From positions 1 to 49,977 of the IMG/VR virus record IMGVR_UViG_3300031722_000050: DNA of 49,977 bases. One strand, written 5' to 3'. This stretch comes from a virus. Below, one piece after another: positions 6,301 to 15,294 of this stretch. Every line of letters begins with the position of its first letter. The stretch's first letter is position 1. Under the pieces are notes generated by a model, which saw only the letters and a list, made by a program, of their open reading frames with translations, made no database searches and had not been told where the DNA came from. The translations under genes were made by a program, and so were the position numbers.

Positions 6301-6564
6301 ATGAATAAAGGAGATAAGATAACGATTGCAGTAAAAACTGATTTCGGAGAACAGATAGTTAAATTCGAAGTTTTTGCGGTACTAGATAATGCACCGGGAG
6401 GAAGAATAGCATTTATTTCTCCTAACAATACAATAGTTGTTGGTGAAAAAATTAATAGATGTTGGAGATTGTCTGAACCTGTTAATCTTCCACACGTATA
6501 CATAAATCCGGATAAAGTACATAGACATATCGAAAATAATGATTGTATTGTAGATGTACAGTAG
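6301..6564 (+). CDS. Hypothetical protein, 87 aa
   Basis: Beta-rich small protein beginning MNKGDKITIAV, typical of small beta-barrel folds. A purine-rich AAAGGAG lies inside the first codons, not upstream. Its TAG (6562) is followed by another in-frame TAG (6580), and then by the next gene's ATG in the same frame. Confidence 0.6.
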   Translation: MNKGDKITIAVKTDFGEQIVKFEVFAVLDNAPGGRIAFISPNNTIVVGEKINRCWRLSEPVNLPHVYINPDKVHRHIENNDCIVDVQ

Positions 6565-6588
6565 AAAAATACTCAAATATAGCTTGAA

Positions 6589-6834
6589 ATGGTCACTGAT
6601 TTCCATCTTGATCATCTGTATAATAATCCTCTTGAATATCATTTTATGAACTATTGGACATACGAAGAGTCAAAAGCTCATATGGCAACCCATTATCCCA
6701 ATATAAAGACAAAAGCCCAATTTGTGAAAAAAATGCAAGGTTGGGCAGTAGGTTTTCTACCACTAAGGCCTAACAAAACATATAAAGATTGTGGTTGGGT
6801 TTCTTGGAAAGATTTTTTAAATTCAAACTTTTAG
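6589..6834 (+). CDS. Hypothetical protein with P..Y..GW.SW.DFL motif, 81 aa
   Basis: The C-terminal half (LRPNKTYKDCGWVSWKDFL) resembles the short repeat 'P..P...Y...GW.SW.DFLG' found in various phage and bacterial DNA-associated proteins, usually in several copies; only one is present here. I recognise the motif but not a function. Ends in TAG, 2 nt before the next start. Confidence 0.6.
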   Translation: MVTDFHLDHLYNNPLEYHFMNYWTYEESKAHMATHYPNIKTKAQFVKKMQGWAVGFLPLRPNKTYKDCGWVSWKDFLNSNF

Positions 6835-6836
6835 AT

Positions 6837-7031
6837 ATGGTAAGAGATACTACAAAATATTTTAATTGGTGGTGGGGAACTTCTGCTAGAAGAATAGTAA
6901 AAGAAGCAAGAGATTTAACTGATAGTGAATTAAAAGTTTTGTACTATATGTATGATTGGACTATTAGTAAAGGACCTCAACATATTCAAAGAAGATGTTT
7001 AGAACGTGAAATACGAAAAAGAAAATTATGA
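6837..7031 (+). CDS. Hypothetical protein, 64 aa
   Basis: Helical, basic protein with an NWWWG cluster near residue 10. I prefer ATG 6837 to a TTG/ATG upstream at 6789 because it starts just after the preceding stop. Its end overlaps the next gene (ATGA). Confidence 0.55.
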   Translation: MVRDTTKYFNWWWGTSARRIVKEARDLTDSELKVLYYMYDWTISKGPQHIQRRCLEREIRKRKL

Positions 7032-7219
7032 AATTAACTAAAGAAATTACAGCTTGGTGGAATTCTTTAACACCCTGTGAAGCAGTATCGAACATGTCAT
7101 TCATTTCTAAGATGGTTAAAGAATATAGTTTTCCAGGTGGTCCAGAAGTTGAAAAAACAGTTTCTATGACTACTATAGCAGTACAATCATTTATTCTTTT
7201 AAATCCAAAATTAAATTAG
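7028..7219 (+). CDS. Hypothetical protein, 63 aa
   Basis: Small protein with a mixed polar and hydrophobic profile, without a clear membrane helix. It is coupled to the gene upstream through ATGA and ends in TAG. No family recognised. Confidence 0.5.
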   Translation: MKLTKEITAWWNSLTPCEAVSNMSFISKMVKEYSFPGGPEVEKTVSMTTIAVQSFILLNPKLN

Positions 7220-7228
7220 CATAATAGT

Positions 7229-7735
7229 ATGTGTTTAAGAACCTCTCAAATTATTCCACGATTTGCATGGAAAGATATCGTAGTGTACAAAAATTGTGAA
7301 ATCTATCTTAAGTATGAAGGTGATGAATTCAATCCCACAGTGATAGAATTGAAAGCTGCTGTGAGAAGAGGACATGTATACAATAAAAAAGAACGTTCCG
7401 GATTAGGAGTGAAAGTTGTTCAAAATTCATTATTTAATTATCGTGCTAATATCGAAGAAGGATTGCATGCTAATATAAACAACAAGTTTCGTAACAATAC
7501 TGAATGGATTATACCAAGAGGTTCATGTTACTATAAGTCTGAGTCTGAGATAGTATCTACCAGATTGAACTTTTCAAGACTACTACCTTATAATCATAGT
7601 AATCTAAATGGTGAAGCAGGAGAATATCTATACATCTTAGATCCTGATCACCATGGATATTGGGGCAAATGGTCACATGAAAAACACTTCATCATACAAT
7701 GGAAAGATAATACAACAACTTTAACTGAATGTTAA
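7229..7735 (+). CDS. MCL-family paralogue 1, 168 aa
   Basis: One of three paralogues (7229, 7737, 9059) that begin MCLxT and carry A..DI.VYK.C near residues 14-25. They share a later block EEGLHAN..KFRNNT.WIIPRG..YY. Similar short proteins starting MCL with a 'KEDI..YK' and 'IPKG..YY.G' core are common in gut Bacteroidota and their phages; I recall no assigned function. This copy has an extra C-terminal 40 residues. It starts 9 nt after the previous stop. Confidence 0.7.
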   Translation: MCLRTSQIIPRFAWKDIVVYKNCEIYLKYEGDEFNPTVIELKAAVRRGHVYNKKERSGLGVKVVQNSLFNYRANIEEGLHANINNKFRNNTEWIIPRGSCYYKSESEIVSTRLNFSRLLPYNHSNLNGEAGEYLYILDPDHHGYWGKWSHEKHFIIQWKDNTTTLTEC

Positions 7736-7736
7736 T

Positions 7737-8267
7737 ATGTGCTTAAAAACTACACACTTTTTCCCAAAAACTGCCAAGCAAGATATTTTAGTATATAAGC
7801 ATTGCAGAATTATGGGTGTTTTCAATCAATCTACGCTTGAAAAGAAAAAATATTTTCTTGGATCAAACAGTTTAGGATATTATCGTAATGAATTTTACAA
7901 TACTGTAGATACTACTATCTATCGTCATGATGAATACAATTCACGAAAAGAAGAATATTGTGCTATTCAATTACGAGGTTCTTTTCAATCTTCTTACTTG
8001 TATAGTAAAGAAGAAACTGCAACGTTTAAGAAAACTTTTAAATTGGATGGGTTCTTTTGGATGATAGATGATGGTCTTCATGCTAGAGTTTCCACTAAAT
8101 TAAGGGGATCAATAAATACTATTTGGATAATACCAAAAGGTACAAAATACTATTTGGGTACACAGAATGATATTGTAGCAGAAAAGATGATATTTGAAAG
8201 TTTTTATGGACCGATGAAAACGAAGACAGAAAAAATGGAGAAGCTAATAAAGTGGAGAGATGAGTAG
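7737..8267 (+). CDS. MCL-family paralogue 2, 176 aa
   Basis: Second copy: MCLKTTHFF, AKQDILVYKHC, DDGLHARVSTKLR and IPKGTKYYLGTQNDIVAE are all present. It has a longer insert between the N- and C-terminal blocks (about residues 30-95) than copies 1 and 3. It ends TAG, overlapped by the start of the gene at 8260. Confidence 0.7.
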   Translation: MCLKTTHFFPKTAKQDILVYKHCRIMGVFNQSTLEKKKYFLGSNSLGYYRNEFYNTVDTTIYRHDEYNSRKEEYCAIQLRGSFQSSYLYSKEETATFKKTFKLDGFFWMIDDGLHARVSTKLRGSINTIWIIPKGTKYYLGTQNDIVAEKMIFESFYGPMKTKTEKMEKLIKWRDE

Positions 8268-9057
8268 TTATACAAAATTCATAAAGAAATATTCCGATAT
8301 ATCTGAAAAGCAGATACAGATGTTAGTAAAATTGTACGATAAACTAACTGATATTGATTCACAACGTACAAAAGCGGTTAAATACTTGGTCATGTATGAT
8401 GCATACATTCAGTTTGCATCAAATAATCCTTCTAGTAAAGCCACAAGAAGGAGAAATGCAGTTAGACATGAAGCTTACGTAGAATTCATAAACTTCAGAG
8501 ATTTAGTTGATGCATATAATGATGCGTATTCTTCAATTATCAAATTGAACGATAGTAGAGATGATATTAAAGCTGAATTATTCGATATTTTCATAAAAGA
8601 ATTTACTATGGATAGCATTCATATTGAACCAGCTGAAATAAAATTTATCATGGATCAATTTGGCTATAGATATGCTAGTGAACGAGATTGGACACAGAAG
8701 TTAGCTACATTATTTCCTCTATGGTCAAATGATGATTTCGTACATGCTTCTCATCGGATTGGACCATATCCTGTATTTTCAACTGAACATCAGTATCATT
8801 TTTCATCTAGTAGCAGCTCATACTTTAATATCGACAAAGACAGAAATAGAAAAATGTCTGTAGGTTGTTATCTGTATCGTAGTATATCAGACTGGAAATA
8901 TGTCATAGAACCGATGATAATAGAAGAATCTAAATTAAAGCCAAAAAAGATTAGTACTACGATAAAAGAAAAAATTGTAGAACTTAAAGAAGTTGCACAG
9001 TTTAATCCAAATTGTGATAAAATAGAACAAGAACAAGAACAAGAAAACATTTTATAA
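8260..9057 (+). CDS. Hypothetical protein, 265 aa
   Basis: The N-terminal 140 residues are strongly helical with several Lys/Asp-rich amphipathic stretches. A Ser run lies near residue 186, and the C-terminus ends in a short Glu-Gln repeat (EQEQEQEN). No domain recognised. It sits between two MCL-family copies and is tightly packed with both. Confidence 0.65.
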   Translation: MSSYTKFIKKYSDISEKQIQMLVKLYDKLTDIDSQRTKAVKYLVMYDAYIQFASNNPSSKATRRRNAVRHEAYVEFINFRDLVDAYNDAYSSIIKLNDSRDDIKAELFDIFIKEFTMDSIHIEPAEIKFIMDQFGYRYASERDWTQKLATLFPLWSNDDFVHASHRIGPYPVFSTEHQYHFSSSSSSYFNIDKDRNRKMSVGCYLYRSISDWKYVIEPMIIEESKLKPKKISTTIKEKIVELKEVAQFNPNCDKIEQEQEQENIL

Positions 9058-9058
9058 T

Positions 9059-9499
9059 ATGTGCCTACAAACTACCCATTACTTTGCCAAAACTGCTAAG
9101 AAAGACATAGAAGTCTATAAAAAATGTTCTGTAGTATTAGTAGAAAAAGCTACTGAAACTAAAAATGAGAAAATTGCATTATACGGACATTTCTTTGAGA
9201 ATCATTGGTATTCTTTGAGAGAAACAGCAACATTCAAGAAACGTAAAACTTCCCAACATTTTGTAGAATTAGGTTGGTTTTATAAACACTTCAGATGGGA
9301 CATAGAAAATGGACTACATGCTAAACGTGAAAGCACTGGATTTTCGAATACTGTTTGGCGTATACCTAAAGGTGCTAAATATTATGTAGGTACAAATGGC
9401 GATATCGTTTCGGACGAATTAATATTTCTTAGATTTAAAAGCGTGCATGATTATCCAAAGTCTGATATTCTATGGTGTGCCGATAATTTTCTATTGTAG
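9059..9499 (+). CDS. MCL-family paralogue 3, 146 aa
   Basis: Third and shortest copy: MCLQTTHYF, AKKDIEVYKKC, ENGLHAKRESTGF and IPKGAKYYVGTNGDIVSDEL. It is nearer to copy 2 than to copy 1. It ends TAG, the last TAG-terminated gene until 42688, and is followed by a promoter-like sequence. Confidence 0.7.
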   Translation: MCLQTTHYFAKTAKKDIEVYKKCSVVLVEKATETKNEKIALYGHFFENHWYSLRETATFKKRKTSQHFVELGWFYKHFRWDIENGLHAKRESTGFSNTVWRIPKGAKYYVGTNGDIVSDELIFLRFKSVHDYPKSDILWCADNFLL

Positions 9500-9518
9500 C
9501 ATGCATTTGTTATATTTT
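9487..9518 (+). promoter_or_regulatory. Probable host-type promoter
   Basis: TTTT (9487-9490) and TATATTTT (9511-9518) are separated by 20 nt, as in the other host-type promoters, but the final G of the -7 consensus is missing. It precedes the gene at 9543. Confidence 0.45.
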
Positions 9519-9542
9519 ATCTAATCATTAAAATAAAAAAAT

Positions 9543-10004
9543 ATGAGTTTACTTCTAGGTTTTACTTTATTTGGCAGTTCGTGGATTCTCGCATTGTCAT
9601 TGTTAATCTTTATTATTCTCCTTTTCGTTTCAGATTTGTCTGACAGTGGATCATCTGCATTTGCAGTAACACTTGTCTTTCTTGCAGTGAATTACTTATG
9701 GGGAAATTTACCGGTATTGCATGTATTTACATGGAAAAATATTATCGGATACGTCCTAATCGGTTTCATCTTTTCATTAATCCGTACTTATTTTAAAGGA
9801 AAAGAATTAAGCACTACTGAAAAGAGTGATTTCGATCTTAGATTTGCAGTATTCAGATGGTGGTTTTTATGGCCAGTATCATGTTTAAATTGGGTATTTG
9901 GCAAATTATTCATGGATGCATATGAATTCATCTATGGTAAAATAGAGAACTTATTCGTAATGCTATTTAACGCCGGAAATAAAAAAGAAAAAGATGTCAA
10001 GTAA
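9543..10004 (+). CDS. Multi-span membrane protein, 153 aa
   Basis: About four hydrophobic segments (roughly residues 5-30, 38-55, 65-82 and 105-122) with a basic C-terminus (NKKEKDVK). No transporter or lysis motif seen. Likely in the host inner membrane. It has its own promoter-like sequence and overlaps the next gene by 11 nt. Confidence 0.65.
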   Translation: MSLLLGFTLFGSSWILALSLLIFIILLFVSDLSDSGSSAFAVTLVFLAVNYLWGNLPVLHVFTWKNIIGYVLIGFIFSLIRTYFKGKELSTTEKSDFDLRFAVFRWWFLWPVSCLNWVFGKLFMDAYEFIYGKIENLFVMLFNAGNKKEKDVK

Positions 10005-10692
10005 ATTTATCTTTTTGCATACATCAAGAGGATCGAGAACGAGTGTTCGTACAGCTATTACTGCATACGATAAAGAAGATTTTTTGACTCTATTATCTGA
10101 TCCCGATCAAGTTAAAGCACTTGGAGGTAGATGGAAATATTCAAAGTCTGGTGAATTAGCTGTTACTCTAACATCTATGACTCCAGTACAATATAAAGAA
10201 TGTTTCGAAGATATCGTTATCAAAGATGAATCTCTATGTGTATTCAGCAAAGTTGTAGCTAAACGTTTTGCTACTGTAAAGAAATCCGGTACTGGCATAA
10301 TAACGAAAAAACATTTGACAGTAGGACATGTTTATTTGTTGCAAAATAGACCGTATGTATATTATGGTAAAGTGAATATCAACTATAGTGTTACTGCCGT
10401 GAAACATTCTACAAATAAGTATGGATTTGAATATCAAGAAAAAGTTTTGGAATTTCACACGGTTCAAGGTTATCTTGCATTGCCGTATAGATTAAATTCT
10501 GAATTTTCAGCTGCTAGTAGTCTTTCTAATTTCTCCGTTATCACAAACTTTGGATTTCGCAACATTGAAAGCTATGTTACTGCTGAACCTCGTAGATTTA
10601 AACAAGGCCCAGCTAAAATAATTGATGTGCCACTAACGTTAAATTTACAAGGTACTGAAAAAACTACCGCTGATATAGAATTTTATTTATGA
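9994..10692 (+). CDS. Hypothetical protein, 232 aa
   Basis: Beta-rich protein with many aromatic residues from residue 105 on (VYLLQNRPYVYYGK). No catalytic motif, signal peptide or membrane span is visible and no family is recognised. It is coupled to the membrane protein upstream and to the small helical protein downstream (ATGA at 10689). Confidence 0.65.
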   Translation: MSSKFIFLHTSRGSRTSVRTAITAYDKEDFLTLLSDPDQVKALGGRWKYSKSGELAVTLTSMTPVQYKECFEDIVIKDESLCVFSKVVAKRFATVKKSGTGIITKKHLTVGHVYLLQNRPYVYYGKVNINYSVTAVKHSTNKYGFEYQEKVLEFHTVQGYLALPYRLNSEFSAASSLSNFSVITNFGFRNIESYVTAEPRRFKQGPAKIIDVPLTLNLQGTEKTTADIEFYL

Positions 10693-10928
10693 ACGATGTA
10701 AGAGGAAAGTTAATTTCTAGATTACGTGACATGTATAATGCTAGGACACAAACAGAAAAAACATTTGTATGTAATCTGAGATTTTATACTGATCATGCTA
10801 AAATAACTGAATATGTAGATATACTGACAGAGTTCAGAGGACGTATACAAGAACTTGAATATGTTCTTACTATAGAAGAAGTTGAAGAAGTTAGGAAAGA
10901 GCTCGGCATAAGTAATAAATTAAACTAA
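10689..10928 (+). CDS. Small helical protein, 79 aa
   Basis: Predicted all-helical with a Glu-rich second half (IEEVEEVRKELG). It is the last + strand gene before convergent genes and ends at a bidirectional terminator. Function unknown. Confidence 0.6.
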   Translation: MNDVRGKLISRLRDMYNARTQTEKTFVCNLRFYTDHAKITEYVDILTEFRGRIQELEYVLTIEEVEEVRKELGISNKLN

Positions 10929-10958
10929 AAAAGAGGAGAACTTTGATTCTCCTCTTTT
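10929..10958. terminator. Bidirectional hairpin terminator
   Basis: A 12-bp stem (AAAAGAGGAGAA with its complement) and 6-nt loop; A- and T-tracts on both sides allow function on either strand. It separates the convergent genes ending at 10928 and 10965. Confidence 0.85.
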
Positions 10959-10964
10959 ATGTGT

Positions 10965-12260
10965 TTAAATGTAAATGTATCTGAACGATATCGATAGTAT
11001 CAGTTTTGCATCTTCTATTTCAGGAATATCTGTGGTAGATCGTAACATTACAGGTTTGCCTATCAAATAAGAAGAGTTATCGAAGAAAGCACATTTATTA
11101 ACTGTCTTATCATTGTTTAGAACATCTTCAAATCCACCTATTATATCATTTCCTACACATAGTGCAATATCGAAATTATTGTGTATCTTAGGAGTAGAGG
11201 ATATAATAACTGAAGATATAATTTCTATTGCAGCATTTTCATCAACTTTGATTAGTGACAGTGGTATAGTTTTTAAGTGTGAAAATTCTTTTGAAGTCAA
11301 AGTGAACTTGAGGGTAGAAATCATAGAATCACCACCCATACCCATCATTATATCCCATGAGTCTGGAGATTTATCGGGTTCTTCGTCTGAATTGTCAGAT
11401 ATAGCTACCCATATAGCATTTTTATAACGTACTACTGAATATGCAGCATAATGTCTTTCATTTTCCCATGATCCTTCCCATACATATACTATTCCATCTA
11501 CTCCTGGTACACCATCTTCACCATTTACTCCATCAATTCCACTAGTTCCTGAAATGCCTGAAGTTCCACTGGTTCCTGATTCACCTGATGTTCCACTAGT
11601 TCCTGTTTCACCAGAAGAACCCGAAGTTCCACTGGTTCCTGATTCACCTGATGTTCCACTAGATCCTGATGTACCACTGATGCCTGAAGTTCCAGATGTT
11701 CCATTAGCACCTAAAATGTTATGTTTCTTATAGAGAGATTCGTCAGAAAAGAGACCTGTAAAAGGATTCCAAATACGTAGATTAGATATCATACTACCCC
11801 AAGGCAGGAATTCTATGTATGCAAAAGGTGCAGTGTATAACAGTACTCCTTTATTATCGTAGAAATAATAGTTTGAACCAAAATATACTACAAAATGAGC
11901 TGTCACACTTACATTATAAGTCTGATTAGTCTTTATCATTTTCGGTGTAGCTACCAAAAGCTTATATTCGAAAGTGTCTGGATATTTCATATCCAAATGT
12001 CTGAGTTCTATTGTAGCTTCTTTGATGTCTATCTTTTCACCCAATGGCAACCAGAGAAAAGTTTCAAGGGGTAACTCTAATTCTTCCTGATCTAAGAAAA
12101 ACTTAGCTTTCCCTTTATCTATGATGGCATTTTTTGCATCAAAAGAAACATCTAAATCTCCTGACAATGTTTCATTTACAGCTTTCAGTTTCTTAGTTAC
12201 AATATAATCTTTCGATACTGGATCAATTATTCGTAGTGAGTAAGTTTTCAATTCATTCAT
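10965..12260 (-). CDS. Collagen-like fibre protein with carbohydrate-binding-type module, 431 aa
   Basis: Residues 1-180 are beta-rich and probably attach the protein to the particle. About 70 residues of Gly-X-Y repeats follow, mainly GTSG, GSSG and GESG units. Next comes a short Trp-rich module ([26 protein letters not shown]) with the spacing of chitin/cellulose-binding (CBM5/12-like) modules, and then a C-terminal beta domain. This fits a receptor-binding or capsid-decorating fibre. I chose ATG 12260 over a TTG at 12269. It lies 1 nt after the glycosyltransferase and shares its late promoter. Confidence 0.75.
   Translation of the reverse strand: MNELKTYSLRIIDPVSKDYIVTKKLKAVNETLSGDLDVSFDAKNAIIDKGKAKFFLDQEELELPLETFLWLPLGEKIDIKEATIELRHLDMKYPDTFEYKLLVATPKMIKTNQTYNVSVTAHFVVYFGSNYYFYDNKGVLLYTAPFAYIEFLPWGSMISNLRIWNPFTGLFSDESLYKKHNILGANGTSGTSGISGTSGSSGTSGESGTSGTSGSSGETGTSGTSGESGTSGTSGISGTSGIDGVNGEDGVPGVDGIVYVWEGSWENERHYAAYSVVRYKNAIWVAISDNSDEEPDKSPDSWDIMMGMGGDSMISTLKFTLTSKEFSHLKTIPLSLIKVDENAAIEIISSVIISSTPKIHNNFDIALCVGNDIIGGFEDVLNNDKTVNKCAFFDNSSYLIGKPVMLRSTTDIPEIEDAKLILSISFRYIYI
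11492..11710 (-). repeat. Gly-Thr-Ser collagen-like repeat tract
   Basis: Nine-nucleotide-based repeats encode Gly-X-Y triplets inside the fibre gene. Units such as 'ACCTGATTCACC'-type segments recur nearly unchanged, so the tract may recombine in register and vary in length. Confidence 0.7.
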
Positions 12261-12261
12261 G

Positions 12262-12897
12262 TTAATCAATAATTTCTTCTTTATGGCCTGGTATATGCAT
12301 GACTATATATGTGTAATCTATAGATGCAGCTTTTTTAATTCTATTAGTATGTTTAGAGATATCGTGGATAAACCGCCAATCATGTCCATATGAAACATCA
12401 TACGTTATTTTTCTACCTATATCTACTTTAAATATGATCTCTGAATGACCTATGTGATTTATTTCGAATTTTGTACTTCTTATAGAGTCTGTGGGCTTCA
12501 TATATGTATTAAAATACACTAATTCATACTTACTATTTTCTATCTCATTCAAGTAATGTTCAAAATGATTAGGTAATATTATATCATCATTACCCAGAAT
12601 CATAAAATATCTACCTTTTGCATTCACTAATGCAGACTGTATTATAGAAGTTCCATATCCGCCGACATTCTTATCGTTGTTGAATATATGCAGAGTATTA
12701 TTTCGCTTCTTTGCTACTTCTTTATAGAATTCTGCTTCACCTGAATCTATAATAGTCTGAAAATGTGGACACCCATCTCCTACCACATAAATCTCACAAT
12801 GTTCTGCTGTCTGAGATAAAATACAATTTATCATTCTTCTCGTTCTAGCTGGTCTACCAAAACACGGCATTACAACTGTCATACGATAATGTTCCAT
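12262..12897 (-). CDS. Family 2-like glycosyltransferase, 211 aa
   Basis: GT-A fold enzyme that transfers a sugar from a nucleotide-sugar donor. The N-terminus [20 protein letters not shown] is the usual family 2 first strand and helix. VVGDG (about 39-43) and the DxD-type metal site GNDD (about 113-116) are present, with the family GG.G.S...A motif before it. At 211 residues it is a minimal catalytic domain without membrane spans. It is first in a two-gene minus-strand unit with a collagen-like fibre, which is its likely substrate by inference. Confidence 0.8.
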   Translation of the reverse strand: MEHYRMTVVMPCFGRPARTRRMINCILSQTAEHCEIYVVGDGCPHFQTIIDSGEAEFYKEVAKKRNNTLHIFNNDKNVGGYGTSIIQSALVNAKGRYFMILGNDDIILPNHFEHYLNEIENSKYELVYFNTYMKPTDSIRSTKFEINHIGHSEIIFKVDIGRKITYDVSYGHDWRFIHDISKHTNRIKKAASIDYTYIVMHIPGHKEEIID

Positions 12898-12917
12898 ATT
12901 ATATACTTTTAACTATC

Positions 12918-12925
12918 TATTTATA
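12918..12925 (-). promoter_or_regulatory. Late-promoter-like TATAAATA, minus strand
   Basis: Reads CTACTATAAATAGATAG on the minus strand, an exact match to the T4 late -10 box, 20 nt before the glycosyltransferase start. It fits the late-motif series seen before structural genes. Confidence 0.6.
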
Positions 12926-13031
12926 GTAGACTGATAAAAAAGTTCATACTTATTTATGCGTACCATGAGCAGCAAGAACCTTAATGATTATACACTAAAA
13001 CCATTACAGATTTACAAAATTTATTACATAT

Positions 13032-15290
13032 ATGCAAAAAGGAAAAAAATTCTTATCCGATTTAAAACTATACTCTGATTATTTCAAGTGGAATGAGTCA
13101 TTGGATAGATATGAAAATTGGGAAGAAGCATGTGAAAATATCATGCAATCACACATAGATAAGTATGGCGATAAAATTCTACCATATTCTGACATAGCAT
13201 TAGCTTCTATGAAAGATAAATCTATCTTGGCATCACAACGAACATTGCAATATCGTGGTGAACAGTTGAACAAACACAATACACGTTTGTATAATTGTAC
13301 ATCTACTTATTTAGCAAGAAATAGAGCATTTCAGGAAATCTTCTATTTGATGCTATCGGGTTGTGGAGTAGGAGTAGGCGTACTAAAACCTTTCGTGGCA
13401 AATATTTCTAAGATACAGAAACGAACATTGGGAACAAAAACCTTTGTTATCCCCGATACAATAGAAGGCTGGGCTGATTCATTAGGGGTATTAATGTCAT
13501 CTTACTTCGTAGACAAACAACCGTTTCCAGAATATGCTGGATATGAAATAAAGTTTGATTATTCACTTATCCGTGAAAAAGGATCTTTCATTAGTGGTGG
13601 TTTTAAAGCTCCAGGTTCACAAGGTTTAAGAAGTTCAATTAACAGAATAGAAGAACTTATTAACAAATGGATAAACACTGAAGGTGATACAGTACGTCCT
13701 ATCTTAGGTTTTGACATTTTATGTCATATTTCTAATGCAGTATTGTCAGGAGGAGTAAGAAGATCAGCAATGAATCTAATTGTCGATCCTTATGATGACG
13801 AAATGATTAATGCTAAAATAGGTGACTGGTTTAGTGTCAATCCACATAGAGCAAGAAGTAACAACTCTGTAATATTACTTCGTACTAAAACATCATACGA
13901 ACGATTTGCAGAAATCGTAAAGATGAATGATGGTAGATCTGATATCGGATTCGTATTTGCAAACTCATGGTTCGACATGTTCAATCCTTGTTTTGAAATT
14001 TCAAAAATTCCAATGCTTTGGAAAGGTGATTTTGAAAGTATTCAATATGAACAAATTGCACAATTTATATCGGACAATGAAAATCTTCTTGGTATACAAG
14101 GTTGTAATCTTACAGAAATTAATGCTGAATCATGTTCGACTAAGGATAAATTCTTAAAGGCATGTAAAAGTGCTTCAATTCAAGGTACATTCCAAGCTGG
14201 TTGGACTAATTTCCCATATCTAGGAAAAGTAACCGAGGAAATTTTCAAAAGAGAAGCATTACTTGGTGTATCAATTACTGGCTGGATGAATAACCCTAAA
14301 CTTTTCAATGCAGCATTGTTAAAAGAAGGAGCAAACTTGGTTAAATCTATCAACAGAGAAGTAGCGGAATTAATCGGTATCAATCCAGCTGCAAGAACCA
14401 CTTGTGTTAAACCTTCTGGTAATGCATCAGTTATCTTAGGAACAGCCTCAGGTATACACCCTGAACATAGTGAACGTTATTTCCGTATCATGCAACTTAG
14501 TAAAGAAACAGATACTGCAAAATGGCTTGAACAGAATATGGAGTTCTTATTGGAAGATTCTGTATTCTCTGAAACAAAGACTGACTATGTAGTATTTGTA
14601 CCTATCGAAAACCCAAAGGATGGCTTATATAAGAAAGATTTAGGTGCTATCGAACACTTAGAAAAAATAAAACTTGTACAAGAGAATTGGGTAAATGAAG
14701 GAACAGACAGAGAACTTTCTGTATATCCTAATATAAGTCACAATGTAAGTTGTACAGTTATTGTTGGTGAAGAAGAAAAAGATGAAGTGATAGATTATAT
14801 CTGGGAAAATAAGGATGTATTCAATGCAGTATCATTTATTTCTAAATTTGGAGATAAAGATTTCCACCAAGCTCCATTTACTTCTGTTTCTACTATGCAA
14901 GAAATTTTAGAAGATTACGGAAAAGGTGCAATGTTTGCTTCAGGAATGATTGTAGATGGCTTGCATTACTTTAAAGGAAACCTTTGGTCAGCTTGTGATA
15001 GTGTAATAGACAGATCGATCCCTATCTCAGGTACAAGAGAAGATGTACTTCTCAAACGTTACTGGATAGATAGAGCAAAACGTTATGCTAAAAATTATTT
15101 CAAAGGAGACATCAGAAAAACTGTCAACTGTCTAAAAGATGTACACTTGCTACACAAATGGGAAGTTATTAATAGACAGATGAAAGCTGTAGACTTCAAT
15201 GAAATCTTAGATAGACCAGCATATAAAGATATTAATGATTTCGCAGCTCAGGCTTGTTCAGGTACTAGTTGTGAAATAACTAAAATCTAA
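13032..15290 (+). CDS. nrdJ: Adenosylcobalamin-dependent ribonucleotide reductase (class II, monomeric type)
   Basis: Reduces ribonucleotides to deoxyribonucleotides for phage DNA synthesis using vitamin B12 to generate the thiyl radical. At 752 aa it matches the monomeric Lactobacillus-type enzyme. Visible elements: C89 (LYNCTST) and C358 (GCNLTEI) as the probable redox pair, NPCFEI with C320 as the radical Cys and E322, SGGVRRSA near 240, PSGNAS near 458, and the C-terminal CSGTSC (C742, C747) that re-reduces the active site. About 36 residues separate C320 and C358, more than I expect for the family, suggesting a small insertion. It is divergent from the minus-strand island; no clear promoter or riboswitch seen. 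Confidence 0.9.
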   Translation: MQKGKKFLSDLKLYSDYFKWNESLDRYENWEEACENIMQSHIDKYGDKILPYSDIALASMKDKSILASQRTLQYRGEQLNKHNTRLYNCTSTYLARNRAFQEIFYLMLSGCGVGVGVLKPFVANISKIQKRTLGTKTFVIPDTIEGWADSLGVLMSSYFVDKQPFPEYAGYEIKFDYSLIREKGSFISGGFKAPGSQGLRSSINRIEELINKWINTEGDTVRPILGFDILCHISNAVLSGGVRRSAMNLIVDPYDDEMINAKIGDWFSVNPHRARSNNSVILLRTKTSYERFAEIVKMNDGRSDIGFVFANSWFDMFNPCFEISKIPMLWKGDFESIQYEQIAQFISDNENLLGIQGCNLTEINAESCSTKDKFLKACKSASIQGTFQAGWTNFPYLGKVTEEIFKREALLGVSITGWMNNPKLFNAALLKEGANLVKSINREVAELIGINPAARTTCVKPSGNASVILGTASGIHPEHSERYFRIMQLSKETDTAKWLEQNMEFLLEDSVFSETKTDYVVFVPIENPKDGLYKKDLGAIEHLEKIKLVQENWVNEGTDRELSVYPNISHNVSCTVIVGEEEKDEVIDYIWENKDVFNAVSFISKFGDKDFHQAPFTSVSTMQEILEDYGKGAMFASGMIVDGLHYFKGNLWSACDSVIDRSIPISGTREDVLLKRYWIDRAKRYAKNYFKGDIRKTVNCLKDVHLLHKWEVINRQMKAVDFNEILDRPAYKDINDFAAQACSGTSCEITKI

Positions 15291-15294
15291 TCTT

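Noticed and set aside
6562-6834. TAG-linked fusion of the genes at 6301 and 6589
   Set aside because: They share a frame but two TAG codons lie between them, and the second gene has its own ATG; chance is sufficient.
12898-13031. Cobalamin riboswitch before the B12-dependent reductase
   Set aside because: The 134-nt gap has no B12-box-like sequence and is too short for a complete cobalamin riboswitch along with divergent promoters.
12965-13078. 37-codon frame overlapping the start of the reductase gene
   Set aside because: Mostly inside the reductase in another frame, no motif, composition explained by AT richness.
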